Source: Butyriboletus loyo
Lineage: Eukaryota > Basidiomycota > Agaricomycetes > Boletales > Boletaceae
Reading direction: 5' to 3'
DNA: 27,418 nt
Assembly (NCBI GenBank): GCA_038093515.1
Contig: JBBPSI010000292.1
Location: forward strand, 1 to 27,418
Shown in pieces: positions 1-9,325 of this stretch. Within the stretch, counting starts at the first letter, position 1; every line of letters begins with the position of its first letter. The notes under the pieces are model-generated. The model worked only from the letters and a program-made list of their open reading frames with translations, did no database searches and was not told the DNA's origin. Made by a program: the position numbers and the translations under genes.

Positions 1-74
1 GAAGTTGGGAAAAGCGTGGAAACCTCAAAGTCGCAACGGCTTGCAGTCAGAATCACCACTGGTAGCCAAGTTAA

Positions 75-93
75 CACGTGATCTTCACGTGAT
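75..93. promoter_or_regulatory. Paired CACGTGAT E-boxes upstream of the Crinkler-like gene
   Basis: CACGTGAT occurs at 75-82 and again at 86-93, 11 bp apart, i.e. about one helical turn. The pair sits inside a near-palindromic stretch flanked by GTTA and TAAC. CACGTG is the classical E-box bound by bHLH regulators (family knowledge). The position, about 60 bp upstream of the predicted start codon at 149, suggests a regulatory site for that gene, but this is inference. No clear TATA box is visible in the first 148 bases, and nothing else is recognisable there. Confidence 0.4.
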
Positions 94-148
94 AACTGGG
101 CTCTTGTGGTAGCCTTGAACTTGTCGATCTGCTAACTTGAACTTCACC

Positions 149-1431
149 ATGGACAGCTGGTCACTCTGCTATTGGGTACGCGGAGATCCCTTTGGAGATT
201 GGGGGACCATAGCTGTTTCCCCAGAAACGACGGTCGGAGAGCTCAAAGATTGCATCATTAAACGCGAGGTTCTGTCGATAAGGCCAACATCATTGCACCT
301 CCATAAGGTCCCCAACGAGACTCCAGTACCTGATGACGATTCCATGGAAGATACTCTTGGTACTTTCTCAATCTCTATGCTGGGTACACCGTTGCGGGCC
401 ACGCGAGCGCTATCGACTTATTTCGAGTCGATCCCGCAAGGGCAGCTCCACCTCGTCATCGGTACGTGGCACTCGACTCGTATGTTTAAGTTGACACCCA
501 CGACGATCATCGTTCGCCTCTGCAGATCTCCCAACTTTGGTAGTTCACTGCTGGTGTCGAGGATTTGACAGTGATGCCTCCTTTACAGTCAGAGCCTCAG
601 CAGTTGAACAGGTTAGTCTATTCAAGGGTGCAATCAAGGCCGACAAACACAAGGCTCTCAGTGACGTACCTGAGGCTTCCTTAAAACTTTACAAGATATC
701 GACCACGGACGATGACCTCCCCGAAATTCTTAGCGCTACTGGAATGGGGCAGCTCTTGCACGCAAGCCAGTTCCTAGGAGCGGCCTTCAGCGATGTTCCT
801 TTTTCTGAAGACCTAGGTGTTGCTATAGAGTGGCTTGATGAAAGTAAGTCGGGTGTTCATAAGGCAGAATGGTGTTCACCCACGTTTCCAGGCGTGGCTA
901 AACCTCCCCCATCGGCGTACCGTTCTGTCGCGAACGGAGATCCGATCTCCAGCGCTCGAATTGCATTCCTCACACACGCTCCAAAGGACAAGCCCTCTAC
1001 CTCCGGCACGCCTTCCTCTTTTAGGACGCGACAGAACGGTTGCAAATTCATTCCCTGCGGTCGTGCTCTTGATAACAAATACGAGGATGAAGAAACGATC
1101 CCGACCACATTACTCCACCCTGTCTTTGGTCAGTTCGTCGACGACAGTCAGAGCATCGAGATCACGGCCAGCGACAATCGCCTTGCCAAGGATCTCGAGA
1201 TCGCCATGTCCAACTTACACAAAAATGAAGCAGAGCGGGTTGAATGCGTCAATGAGGTACTCGGGCGTCATCAGATCCATTTTACAATCTCCAAAATCCA
1301 AAAGACGGATTATTTGGTGGACGGAGATATGTCAGTGAATGGACATCGCTATGTGATCGCTGAGTTCAAGAACGAAGCCGGGAGTACTTCGGCGGAACCG
1401 TATTTCGAAGCGATAGCATATTATCTCTGGA
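149..1431 (+). pseudogene. Crinkler (CRN)-like protein gene, 3' truncated by a copia fragment
   Basis: The start is ATG 149 in a strong context (TTCACCATGG). Exon 1 (149-461) joins exon 2 (from 526) through a phase-1 intron with the frame preserved. A second candidate intron lies at 844-891 (GTAAGT...CCAG, 48 bp, in frame either way). The product has two successive ubiquitin-like CRN N-terminal modules, about residues 5-105 and 107-205. Each has the pattern hydrophobic-C-W-x-R-G, a V..LK/K..I helix, L-x-L-x-K and an acidic DDD turn. Next comes a linker with VAKPPPSAYRSVANGDP, then HPVFGQFVDD and VIAEFKNEAGSTSAEPYFEA, blocks I recognise from basidiomycete Crinkler-type proteins that usually continue into a kinase-like C-terminus. 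That C-terminus is missing: at about 1431 the frame runs into Ty1/copia integrase sequence and then an LTR, ending at 1670. Probably non-functional; CRN proteins are known as nuclear effector-like proteins in oomycetes, with unclear roles in fungi. Confidence 0.75.
462..525 (+). other. Phase-1 spliceosomal intron of the Crinkler-like gene
   Basis: The segment begins GTACGT and ends CTCTGCAG, 64 bp. Splicing joins the G at 461 to AT at 526, giving a GAT codon, and links the frame read from ATG 149 to the frame that runs through the second ubiquitin-like module. Without removal, exon 1 hits a stop at 566-568. The size fits basidiomycete introns. Confidence 0.7.
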
Positions 1432-1589
1432 AAACCCCTATTGAGATATTCTCTAGGAAGAAACCGGATGTATCTTACTTCTGGGTATTTGGATGCCACA
1501 CATACGTCTTTATCAAGAAGGAACTCAGGAACAATAAGTTGTCTCTGAAATTGGAACAAGCCACTTTCATTGGATATGAATCTGGTACC
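1432..1589 (+). pseudogene. Copia pol fragment: integrase C-terminal region
   Basis: In frame with the preceding Crinkler-like exon the sequence reads TPIEIFSRKKPDVSYFWVFG and ends FIGYESGT. This is the conserved GKKPDVSHLRVFGC...FIGYE block at the C-terminal side of Ty1/copia integrase. Reading resumes at 2931 (KGYRFWSP) once the LTR at 1590-2925 and one GTACC repeat are removed, which confirms that both parts are one gene. Confidence 0.85.
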
Positions 1590-2925
1590 TGTTACAGTTT
1601 TACCCCTAAGCATACCCCGCCACTCGTTTTCCCACACTCACGCGTTCCTGCCACCCCCGCCGTCTCGTAATGCCACCCATCGCCTGCTCCCAGTCGCCAA
1701 GTGGACACCATCCACTTTCCCAGTCTTTCCGCAAGTCTCAGTGCCACTACACTGAGATAGCCCCTATGTCATCGCCCTGTCGGGCCGGACTCACAGCTGA
1801 GCTGTCGTGTCCTCTTATTCTTATCCAATGACATTTGGTTCATCACATGACTAGATTATGATGTGTCCTTGACTAGCACGCCAAGACCCATATCCAAGGT
1901 CTCCGCTACTTGTGTCCCCTTTGCCCTGTGGGCCCCACCTTGTGGACATCGTCACTTCGCCTTCTGACCTTCTCATTCGCTGACAATGTCGCCACTTTGC
2001 TCCCTCGTTACCAGCACTTTGCCGCTTCTCCCTTCGCGGTTATGACTCGAGTCGACTCATAACCCTTTGCCCTCGCTGCCACGCACAGCTCGGTCTGTGC
2101 ACGACTATCTATTAGTATATATATGCGTACTTAGAGTAGTACGAATTCTCTAGCTAATTCTATGCATCTACCAAGTGCCTAGCAATCTAGCTTATACCCA
2201 TTCCTGCTGATAGAGCCAATAAGAGCCTGCTTGATCTTGTCTGGTTGCCACCACATGACATCTCGCTGACACTTGCTCTGCAGAAGCCCGATAGTGTTAT
2301 GGGCAATGCGCAGTCGAATGCTAGCACGTAGTACCTTTCACAGGCAGTCCAACAATGATTGCAGGATACACAAGTTCCTGGCAGATGTAGACTGGAGTCT
2401 CAACTTAATCCTCAACTGTTGCCAGCGAATAGACAAGTGGTTAAAACTAGGGAATCCTAGTCTAACCACAAGCCTTTATATATTGTACAGATATGCGCAC
2501 AGACCAAGCTGTGCGTGAGATGAACTACTATACATGGCTAGACTACAGGGTCAACGGGGATCATAAAGAAGAGAAGCGCAATGGTGATTAACCACACGAG
2601 GCGCGGCGATCAAAGAGAAGAGAAGTAAACAGAGATTAAATACATGTGTTGTGATGTCATAGAGTCTAGGCTTGGTCTAGGCCATGACATCATATGCTTA
2701 GTCAGCAGGGGATCACATGTAAGTTCCCACGATCACATGCGTTGAGTCACGTGACCTTTGAAAGTGAAAGTTGGTTCAAAACGACTAAGTCCAAAGTTTG
2801 AATGTATGAATAAATGTTATGATTATAACAGATAGCATTATCTATGCAAGTCGGCATCTTCCCGATTAGGCTCGAGCCCCTATTCAACGTGCTCGCTGCT
2901 AGTTGTTTCGCACATCAGCATAACA
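1590..2925 (+). repeat. Solo LTR, family A/B (copy B), split by solo LTR C1
   Basis: Begins TGTTACAG and ends GCATAACA, flanked by a perfect 5-bp duplication GTACC (1585-1589 and 2926-2930). It is homologous over its length to the copy at 25584-26401 and, in reverse, to 5982-6802. Without the nested element it is about 795 bp. A TATATATA box starts at 2116, 15 bp after GGTCTGTGC (2092-2100); the latter lies in the inverted repeat GCACAG-CTCGGT-CTGTGC. No internal retrotransposon sequence is attached, so it is a solo LTR left by LTR-LTR recombination. Parent element not in the window; LTR ends and promoter suggest a Ty3/gypsy relative. Confidence 0.9.
2295..2830 (-). repeat. Solo LTR, family C (copy C1), nested in LTR B
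   Basis: Flanked by a perfect GATAG duplication (2290-2294 and 2831-2835); removing it restores LTR B. Ends are TGTTAT...ATAACA. The sense strand is judged minus from a TATATAAAGG box placed 14 bp after GGTCTGTGC (reverse of 2497-2505). Its promoter-containing two thirds match the copies at 11112-11608 and 22854-23356, but the downstream end (plus-strand ~2295-2420) is unlike theirs, so it belongs to a different subfamily. No coding sequence. Confidence 0.88.
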
Positions 2926-3146
2926 GTACCAAAGGTTATCGCTTTTGGTCTCCAATCCAAAGGCATGTTCTTGTAGAATCTGTTGCGACTTTTAATGAAG
3001 AATCATTCCCACAATGTTCCAAAGAACAGGATGATAGACAGGCCATAATTCCGCCTCCTATTCTTCCAACAGATGCTGATGAAAATGGAGATGATGAAGA
3101 TAGTACATCTGACACCCCACCATCAAACCAACAACAGGCAGATGTG
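2926..3146 (+). pseudogene. Copia pol fragment: integrase-RT linker
   Basis: Reads KGYRFWSPIQRHVLVESVAT and then an acidic, serine/proline-rich stretch, typical of the linker between integrase and RT in fungal copia polyproteins. It ends in the ATGTG target site of gypsy-1 (3142-3146) and resumes at 11071 (PPPLGVHFDGTS). Confidence 0.8.
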
Positions 3147-3576
3147 TGTTACAGTAGTGGTTTACTTTTTCTCTCCATTACCATTGGGACTACTATGTTC
3201 ACCTAGCCTTTTGCTAGTTCCCTTTGAACAGTAACAAACTGTTCCAGCTTAGTCATCAGTTCTCGTGCACGGACGTGTTTTCCTTCATACTCTGGAACAT
3301 TCTAGAGTATCTTTTCCTCATTTGTATTTTCACTCTCGCGACTCGATTAGGGAGCAATGGTCTGTGTGCAGACCCCAGTAGTATAAAGACTCTGTCTTTA
3401 CACCCATGTACCTTATCTAGTTCTACGCAGATACCTGCTAGCAATTAGTATCATTCCAGACTCTTAGTGTGAGCACTAAGACATAGTCTGAGACTTCTCC
3501 CAGAACCGTCTCCAGAGTCCTGAGGCTACTCTTGAGTGCCTCCTCACTGTTCTAGTTGTTAGCGCCCAGCATAACA
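3147..3576 (+). repeat. Gypsy-1 5' LTR (family D)
   Basis: 430 bp, TGTTAC...ATAACA. It pairs with the 429-bp LTR at 10637-11065 and is homologous to the LTRs at 13350-13775, 15297-15713 (reverse), 15807-16231 and 23418-23839. It contains the promoter described at 3359-3424. Differences from the 3' LTR are concentrated at CG versus TG/CA positions. Confidence 0.95.
3359..3424 (+). promoter_or_regulatory. Family D LTR promoter and predicted transcript start
   Basis: GGTCTGTGT (3359-3367) begins the inverted repeat GGTCTG-TGTG-CAGACC. TATAAA starts at 3382 after a 14-bp gap. A small hairpin (AAAGAC-TCT-GTCTTT) lies just after the TATA box. ATCTAGTTCT (3415-3424), 33 bp downstream of the TATA box, is complementary to the primer-binding site at 3579-3588, which points to transcription starting at or very near 3415 if the element self-primes as Tf1 does. 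TATA spacing is seen; start-site use is inferred. Confidence 0.65.
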
Positions 3577-3578
3577 AA

Positions 3579-3588
3579 AGAACTAGAT
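3579..3588 (+). other. Gypsy-1 primer-binding site, self-priming type
   Basis: AGAACTAGAT begins 3 nt inside the 5' LTR boundary. Its reverse complement ATCTAGTTCT occurs in the LTR at 3415-3424, where transcription is expected to begin. In Tf1/sushi elements the 5' end of the RNA folds back onto the PBS and primes cDNA synthesis instead of a tRNA. I saw no obvious tRNA 3'-end complement here, though I could not compare all tRNAs. Gypsy-2 has the same arrangement. Confidence 0.65.
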
Positions 3589-3618
3589 CTTCCTCTTGCT
3601 TCTGCTTCCCAGCAGTAA

Positions 3619-3951
3619 AGCCGCCCCCCCCCCTCACCCAACATTTCCATCCCACGTTCAAGACGCGTTGGTCATTCCTTCCACGTTCCCTCTCCTGAAC
3701 CGGAACCCATCATTGTTGACAACCCATCACTGCCACACTCTCCCGCTCAGCCTGACCCTCTGCCCCAGTCTGACCCCGAACCCTCTTACCAACCCGAGGA
3801 CCAGGGAATAGGGCAGGAATCTGAACAGGCACCCAGCGATGATGGTAACAGTAGCGACTGGCTTGACAAAAACCCTCACGTCTCCCGTTTCCCATCTCCA
3901 CCGTACTATCCACCCGCATACTTTCCAGATGACGACGATGACGACGACGAC
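3619..3951 (+). other. AUG-less open frame upstream of gag
   Basis: The gag frame is open for 111 codons between a TAA at 3616-3618 and the first in-frame ATG at 3952, with no ATG. It reads as a proline/serine-rich, acidic region ending SPPYYPPAYFPDDDD. Gypsy-2 (16274-16612) keeps the same frame open with similar residues (SPSPPYYPSATFPD), also without ATG. It may be an N-terminal part of Gag made from a non-AUG start, or a leader that only looks coding. Confidence 0.45.
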
Positions 3952-4947
3952 ATGTCGGAAAAGAAGAACATCGTCCCCAAGGACTTCACTGGTCTCAACG
4001 AGGATGCCTCCCGATGGCTCCTCGCCATGCGCACCTACTTCGATGCCAACCAGACGTCCTTCCCCGACAACAAATCAAAGATCAACGCTCTTCTTATGAA
4101 GATGAGCAAAGGGAAGGGAAAGACATTCTCCGAAGGATGGATGGGCCTTCTCCTAGACGGACACCCCACAGAATGACAAAAAGAATTCACAATGATCTGC
4201 GAGGACTTTCAAAGGGTCTTCCATCCCTTTGACGTAGGAGAAAGTGCCAGGATCGATCTGGGGAACCTCACCCAGAACAAAGCCAACCGCAAGGACGGCT
4301 ACGACACCTATGTCACGGAGTTCCAGCTCCTCGCTGCCAAGTCAGGAATCTCTGATGAGAAGGCACTCATCGAATGGTTCATTCGTGGTCTCGACCCCCG
4401 CCTCGCCGAATCTGTCCTCTCTTGCGAGAAACCCCCCACCATGCTCGCCAGATGGGCTGAAAAGACCTCCACCTTCCATGCGCAACACAAGCGCATCGAC
4501 GACCTCCGCGCAGGGAAGCGCTACATCCCCACCTTCTCCTCCTCCTCCAAGCCCTCGTCCAACCGAAGGGACCCCAACACCATGGACGTAGATGCCGTCC
4601 GACTTACTCCCGTACAACGTGCGGAGTACATGAAGCAGAACAAATGCTTCATCTGCCACCAAGTCGGCTGCCGTTCCACCAACCATCCCCGCACCCCACA
4701 AAACGGACAAAGCCCCCGAGGACCGCCTCCTCGTCCCCCTCGCAACCCTCAGCGTGCACGCGCCACAATCGTCACACCCCCCGAACCAAAGCCCTCCCCA
4801 CTCGTCGACTACCTGTCCGAGTTGAAGGGTTGAGGCACCCAACAGGAAGATGTCTTGAATGTCCTCAAGGCATGCTTCAATGAAGATGAAGAAAGGCTGC
4901 CCGTTGCAGCAACCAAGGTGGCCGAAGAATGGCCAAAGGATTTTTAG
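3952..4947 (+). pseudogene. Gypsy-1 gag (capsid/nucleocapsid), two in-frame stops
   Basis: 332 codons from ATG 3952 to TAG 4945-4947. The N-terminal two thirds form a Gag capsid-like helical domain (DASRWLLAMRTYF near residue 19; YDTYVTEFQLLAAKSG; LIEWFIRGLDPRLAESV). A basic, serine-rich linker precedes a zinc knuckle at residues 232-245, C-x2-C-x4-C-x4-H (CFICHQVGCRSTNH), in which the usual last H and C are swapped. A proline/arginine-rich region follows, then LVDYLSELKG and an acidic C-terminus ending WPKDF. Stops at 4174 and 4831; the second is CGA in gypsy-2. Gag assembles the particle and packages RNA in this family. Pol overlaps its last codons in the -1 frame. Confidence 0.88.
4938..4947 (+). 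promoter_or_regulatory. Candidate -1 ribosomal frameshift site, gag to pol
   Basis: In the gag frame the sequence is AAG GAT TTT TAG, containing the heptamer G-GAT-TTT directly before the gag stop. Pol is open in the -1 frame across this point. GGAUUUU is a known -1 slippery heptamer in some plant viruses (established knowledge). The identical site is kept in gypsy-2. I did not identify a downstream pseudoknot. Confidence 0.55.
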
Positions 4948-5981
4948 AAGAGAGGGAAGTTTCGACGTCTTCACCTCTCCATGTAATTGCCCCTGTAGTT
5001 TTGTCAAACCCCCATGCGCAATCCATACGAGTTCCTGTATCATTATTCGCGCATGAAGGGGGTCAAATCGTCGACACATTCGCCCTGGTGGACAGTGGCA
5101 CAAGTGGATGCTTCATAGATCGTGATCTAGTGAAGCGAAAGAAATTGCCGATGGAACGGCTACCCAAGCCACTTAGTGCCCAAAATGTGGATGGGTCAAA
5201 TAACCAAGGAGGAGTCATTCGACACAAGGTCACCATCTCCATTAGGATAGGAGAAACCGAGGAGGAACGGAGTTTCCTAGTCCTCAACATAGGAAAAGAA
5301 AACATGATCCTGGGATTACCGTGGCTATGAGAAGCAAACCCAGTAATAGATTGGGCCACTGGCCACATCGATCTCCCAGATCAAATCACGAAGCCCCGAC
5401 ACGACTCCCCTCGGGCAATTGCACAGCGCTACCTAGTATGGTACCTGGATTTGGACCCAGACTCCAAAATCACCAAGCTCTGGAAGAAGCGAGTAGACGC
5501 TTCAGCAAGGGAAGCTTACCCTATTCGAAAAGCAACCATCGCGACCGAGATCGCCGCCCAGGCCGTCAGGGAGAAAGCAGTCTTCCCGACCCCATTCAAG
5601 TCCTTCGCGGACGTTTTTGACAAAAAGAACATGGAAGAGTTACCCCCATCCAGGTCGTTCGACCACGCCATTGACCTCAACAAAGACTTCGTACCCAAAG
5701 TCGCTAAGGTCTATCCTCTGAACCCAAAGGAATCAGAGGCATGTAAAGTGTTCGTCGAAGAACACCTCAAGTCGGGGAAGATCACTCCCTCCAAGTCTCC
5801 ACAAGCGGCCCCCTTCTTCTTTGTGTCCAAGAAGGATGGCTCGCTACGCCCCTGTCAGGACTACAGGTACCTGAATTCCCATACAGTCAAAAATGCCTAC
5901 CCTCTCCCTCTCATCTCCGACCTTGTCAATCGCCTCAAAGGGTCGAGCATCTTCACCAAAATGGACATCCGCTGGGGATAT

Positions 5982-6802
5982 TGTTATGCTGATAGCGCAC
6001 AATAACTAGCAGCGAGCACTTGACTAGGGGCTCGAGCCTAATGAGGAAAGTGGCCGACTCGTGTAGATGACGCTATCAGGCTTCTGCTGAGCAAGTGTCT
6101 TCGAGATGTTGAGTGGTGGCGACCAGTCAAGATCGAGTAGAGACTTATCGGCTCAATTTGGCAGATGAAGGGTATATTGCTAGATTACTATGCACTTGAT
6201 AGATGCGTAGAATTAGCTAGAGAAGTCGTACTGGTCTAAGTATGAGTATATATACTGGTAAGTATCGTGCACAGACCAAGCTGTGGGTGGCAGCGAAGGC
6301 AAAGGGTTATGAGTCGCATCGAGTCATAACGGCGAATGAAGAAGTGGCAAAGTGCCGGTAACAAGGGAGCGAAGCTCCGAGCAAGATGGCGACATTGTCA
6401 GCGAATAGGAAGAGCTGAAGGTGAAGTGATGATGTCCTCGAGGCGAGCCCCACAGGGCAAAGGGGATGCGAACAGCAGAGCCCTTGGATACGGGTCTCGA
6501 CGCGAAGGTACTGACACGTTGTAATCTAATCACGTGCTAGTCACGTGATGAACCAAATGTCATTGGATAAAGAATAAGAGGATGCGACAGCTCAGCTGTG
6601 GGTCCGGCCCGATGGGGCGACAAGACAGGGGCTATCTCAGTGTAGCGTCACTGAGACTCGCAGAACGACTGGGAAGTGGATAACGTCCACTAGGCGACTA
6701 AGGAGCAGGCGATGGGCGGCATCGTGAGATGGCAGGGGCGGCGGGAACGTGTGAGCATGGGAAAACAAGTGGCGGGGTACGCTTAGGGGTAAAACTGTAA
6801 CA
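5982..6802 (-). repeat. Solo LTR, family A/B (copy B'), inside gypsy-1 RT
   Basis: 821 bp flanked by a perfect GATAT duplication (5977-5981 and 6803-6807). Removing it rejoins the RT frame at DIRWGY|NN. In the minus orientation it begins TGTTACAG and ends CATAACA. TATATATA lies 14 bp after GGTCTGTGC (reverse of 6269-6277). Non-coding. Confidence 0.93.
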
Positions 6803-9325
6803 GATATAACAATATCCTCATCAAACTGAACAACCGCTAGAAAGCAGTGTTTATCACTCCCCAAGGGTTGTTCGAACCAATGGTGATGTTTTTCAGGCTG
6901 TGTAACTCTCCCGCCACATTCCAGGCATTGATGGACCATATTTTCGGCGACCTCATGGCAGAAGGTTGGCTAATCATCTATATGGACAACCTTTTGATTC
7001 ATTCTGCCACCACTGCGGAACACGAGGCCCATACAATCTGTGTTCTGGAGCGACTCCGAGAACACAAATTGTTCCTCAAATTAGAAAAGTGTTCATTCGA
7101 CGTCAAGGAAGTCGAATACCTTGGGATGATGGTCCGGGAAGGACAGGTCAAAATGGACCCCACAAAGTTGAAAGCGATTCGTGAATGGAACCCCCCCACT
7201 TCCGTAAAAGCTGTCAGATCCTTCATAGGATTCTGCAATTTCTATCACAGGTTCATTCAAGATTTCTCCCATATCGCAAAACCCCTCCATGACCTGACCA
7301 AGAAGAACTCCCTGTGGGCATGGACTCCGGCTTGTGAACAGGTGTTCCAGGCAATCAAACAGTTGTTCCTATGACAACCAGTTCTCTCAATGCCCGATGT
7401 CACGAAGCGGTTTGCTGTCATGACGGACGCGTCCCTTACTGCCACTGGAGCAGTACTCATGCAGAAAGATGTCAATGGCGACTTGTACCCCTGCGCATAC
7501 CTCTCGAAGATGCTATCGCCTGCGGAACGCAACTACGATATCTATGATCGTGAGTTACTCACGGTCATTCACGCGTTAGAAGAATGGTGACACTATCTGC
7601 GAGGTACTGGTCATCAAGTGGAGATTCTCACCGACCATAAGAATCTCACATACTTTCGCCAACCAAACAAGTTGTCTCCCTGGCAAGCCCGCTGGCTAAT
7701 GTTCTTGCAGGATTTCGACCTGCATTTTCACCACATCCCCGGTGCCCAGATGGGCCCTGCAGATGCCCTCTCCCGATGTGACGATGTTGATACTTCTGCC
7801 GACAATCAGGAAGTCACCCTCCTGCCCGATAACCTGTTCGCCCGCAAAATTGATCTCGCTCTTGCGGAAAAGATCGCTGCTTCCTCCCCCAGCGATCCTA
7901 TGATCAAACGTTGCATGCAGGCTCTTTATGAAGACTCTCCCCTTTTTCCCAAGATGAATGCTGGGGATTGGGACTTCGATGGTAGGGAGTTATACTTCCA
8001 CAAGAAGCAGTACATCCCCGAGGCTGCACGTGTCGACCTCATCCGATCCCTGCACAAGAGTCCCACTGGTGGTCACGGTGGCATCTTCCGCACCCAGAAC
8101 CTGGTGCAAAGGGATTATTGGTGGCCTGGAATGGCCAACCTTGTCCGCCACTTCGTCTCGGGTTGCGCCAGTTGCCAGGCGCATAAGGTCAATACTCACC
8201 CCACTGTGCCCCCTCTCACTCCTCTGGCCAGCATGGCCTCTCGTCCTTTCAAACAGGTCTCTGTCGACCTCATCACCAGCCTCCCCTCTTCTTTGGGTTA
8301 TGATTCAGTCATGGTCGTGGTAGACCATGGGCTTAAGAAGGGGGTAATTTATTCCCCTTGAAATAAAGACATTGATGCAGCAGGAGTCGCAAAACTATTT
8401 TTCAAAACTGTCTTCCTTCGGTTCGGCCTTCACTCCCGCTGCATCTCTGACCGAGGCCCTCAATTTGCCTCTGCCTTTGCTAGGGAGCTTGCGAGACTCC
8501 TCAACTACAACCTCGCCCTCTCCTCGGCATACCACCCTCAGACTGATGGTGAAACAGAACGGGTCAACCAAGAACTGGAGACGTATCTCTGGATCTTCTG
8601 TGATGGTCACCCAGAACGTTGGGCCGAGCTACTCCTGATAGCTGAGTTCTCCCACAACTCCATGACGCACTTGTCAACAAACATGACCCCGTTCTCCCTA
8701 ATGGTCGGGTACAAGCCGAGATCGTATCCTCTGATCAGAAAGACGTTCCTCCCTGCCCTTGAATCCAGACTCTCGGAACTCACGGGAGTCCGAACAGAAG
8801 CTTTGGAAGCCCATGAAAAGGCCCGGCGATTAATGAAGGAACGGATCCCATCCAAGTTCCGCCCATGGAAGACAGGCAATAAGGTTTGGTTGGAAGGGCG
8901 CAACCTTCGACTCAGGTACCTGTCGAAGAAGTTGGCCCCTAGACGGGAAGGTCCATTCGAGATTGTGCAAGTCATCTTCCCTGTGGCATACAGGCTCCGA
9001 CTACCGCCGACCTGGAAGATCCATGACATCTTCCACACATCACTGCTGACTCCTTATCATGAAACCACGGAGCATGGTCGGAATTTCACAAACCCTCCTC
9101 CGGAAGAAATAGACGGAGATGAAGAATACGAGATCGATCGGATCTTGTCCCATCGCGGCTCGAAGGGACGCCGTCAGTTCCTTGTGTCCTGGAAAGGATA
9201 CTCCGCAGCAGAGAACACCTGGGAACCAAACGGGAACCTGGTCCATGCGCAAGCCCTGCTCAAGGCTTATAAGCTGCGCCACCCCAAGGATTTTCCCTCC
9301 CCATCTTCTTCATAAGACAACAAAG

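Larger units (their letters stand above)
4929..9315 (+). pseudogene. Gypsy-1 pol polyprotein (PR-RT-RH-IN-chromodomain), interrupted and decayed
   Basis: After removing the LTR insertion (826 bp with its duplication) this is 1187 codons, the same as gypsy-2. The first ATG is 4929, but expression is probably by -1 frameshifting from gag. Domains: aspartic protease with LVDSGTSG (residues 53-60); RT with [20 protein letters not shown] before the insertion and IIYMDNLLI after it (the catalytic YMDD is YMDN, 6979-6990); RNase H ([13 protein letters not shown]...TDHKNLTYF); integrase with an H-H-C-C finger (near 8050-8190) and D, D, E within VDLITS, SDRGPQF and TDGETERVN; then a chromodomain (~9112-9285) with aromatic residues in SWKGY and NTWEP. 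Stops at 5328, 6838, 7372, 7588 and 8359. The stop at 9313-9315 is the natural end. Confidence 0.93.

Noticed and set aside
137..148. Upstream start for the Crinkler-like gene at 137
   Set aside because: That codon is TTG. The first ATG, at 149, has a strong context.
1571..1755. Short open frames within LTR sequence (also 3224-3448, 15912-16100, 25853-26062)
   Set aside because: They lie in non-coding LTRs and recur only because the LTRs are repeated.
4342..5103. Long minus-strand open frame (253 codons) across gypsy-1 gag and pol
   Set aside because: Shadow of the gag/pol frames; low-complexity glycine-rich translation with no motif, and no equivalent uninterrupted frame in gypsy-2.
9119..9325. 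Upstream in-frame extension of ORF3 overlapping the pol chromodomain
   Set aside because: The overlapping stretch is out of frame with a well-conserved chromodomain, and the start at 9326 has matching position and spacing in gypsy-2 (21599). Conservation in the overlap is explained by pol.
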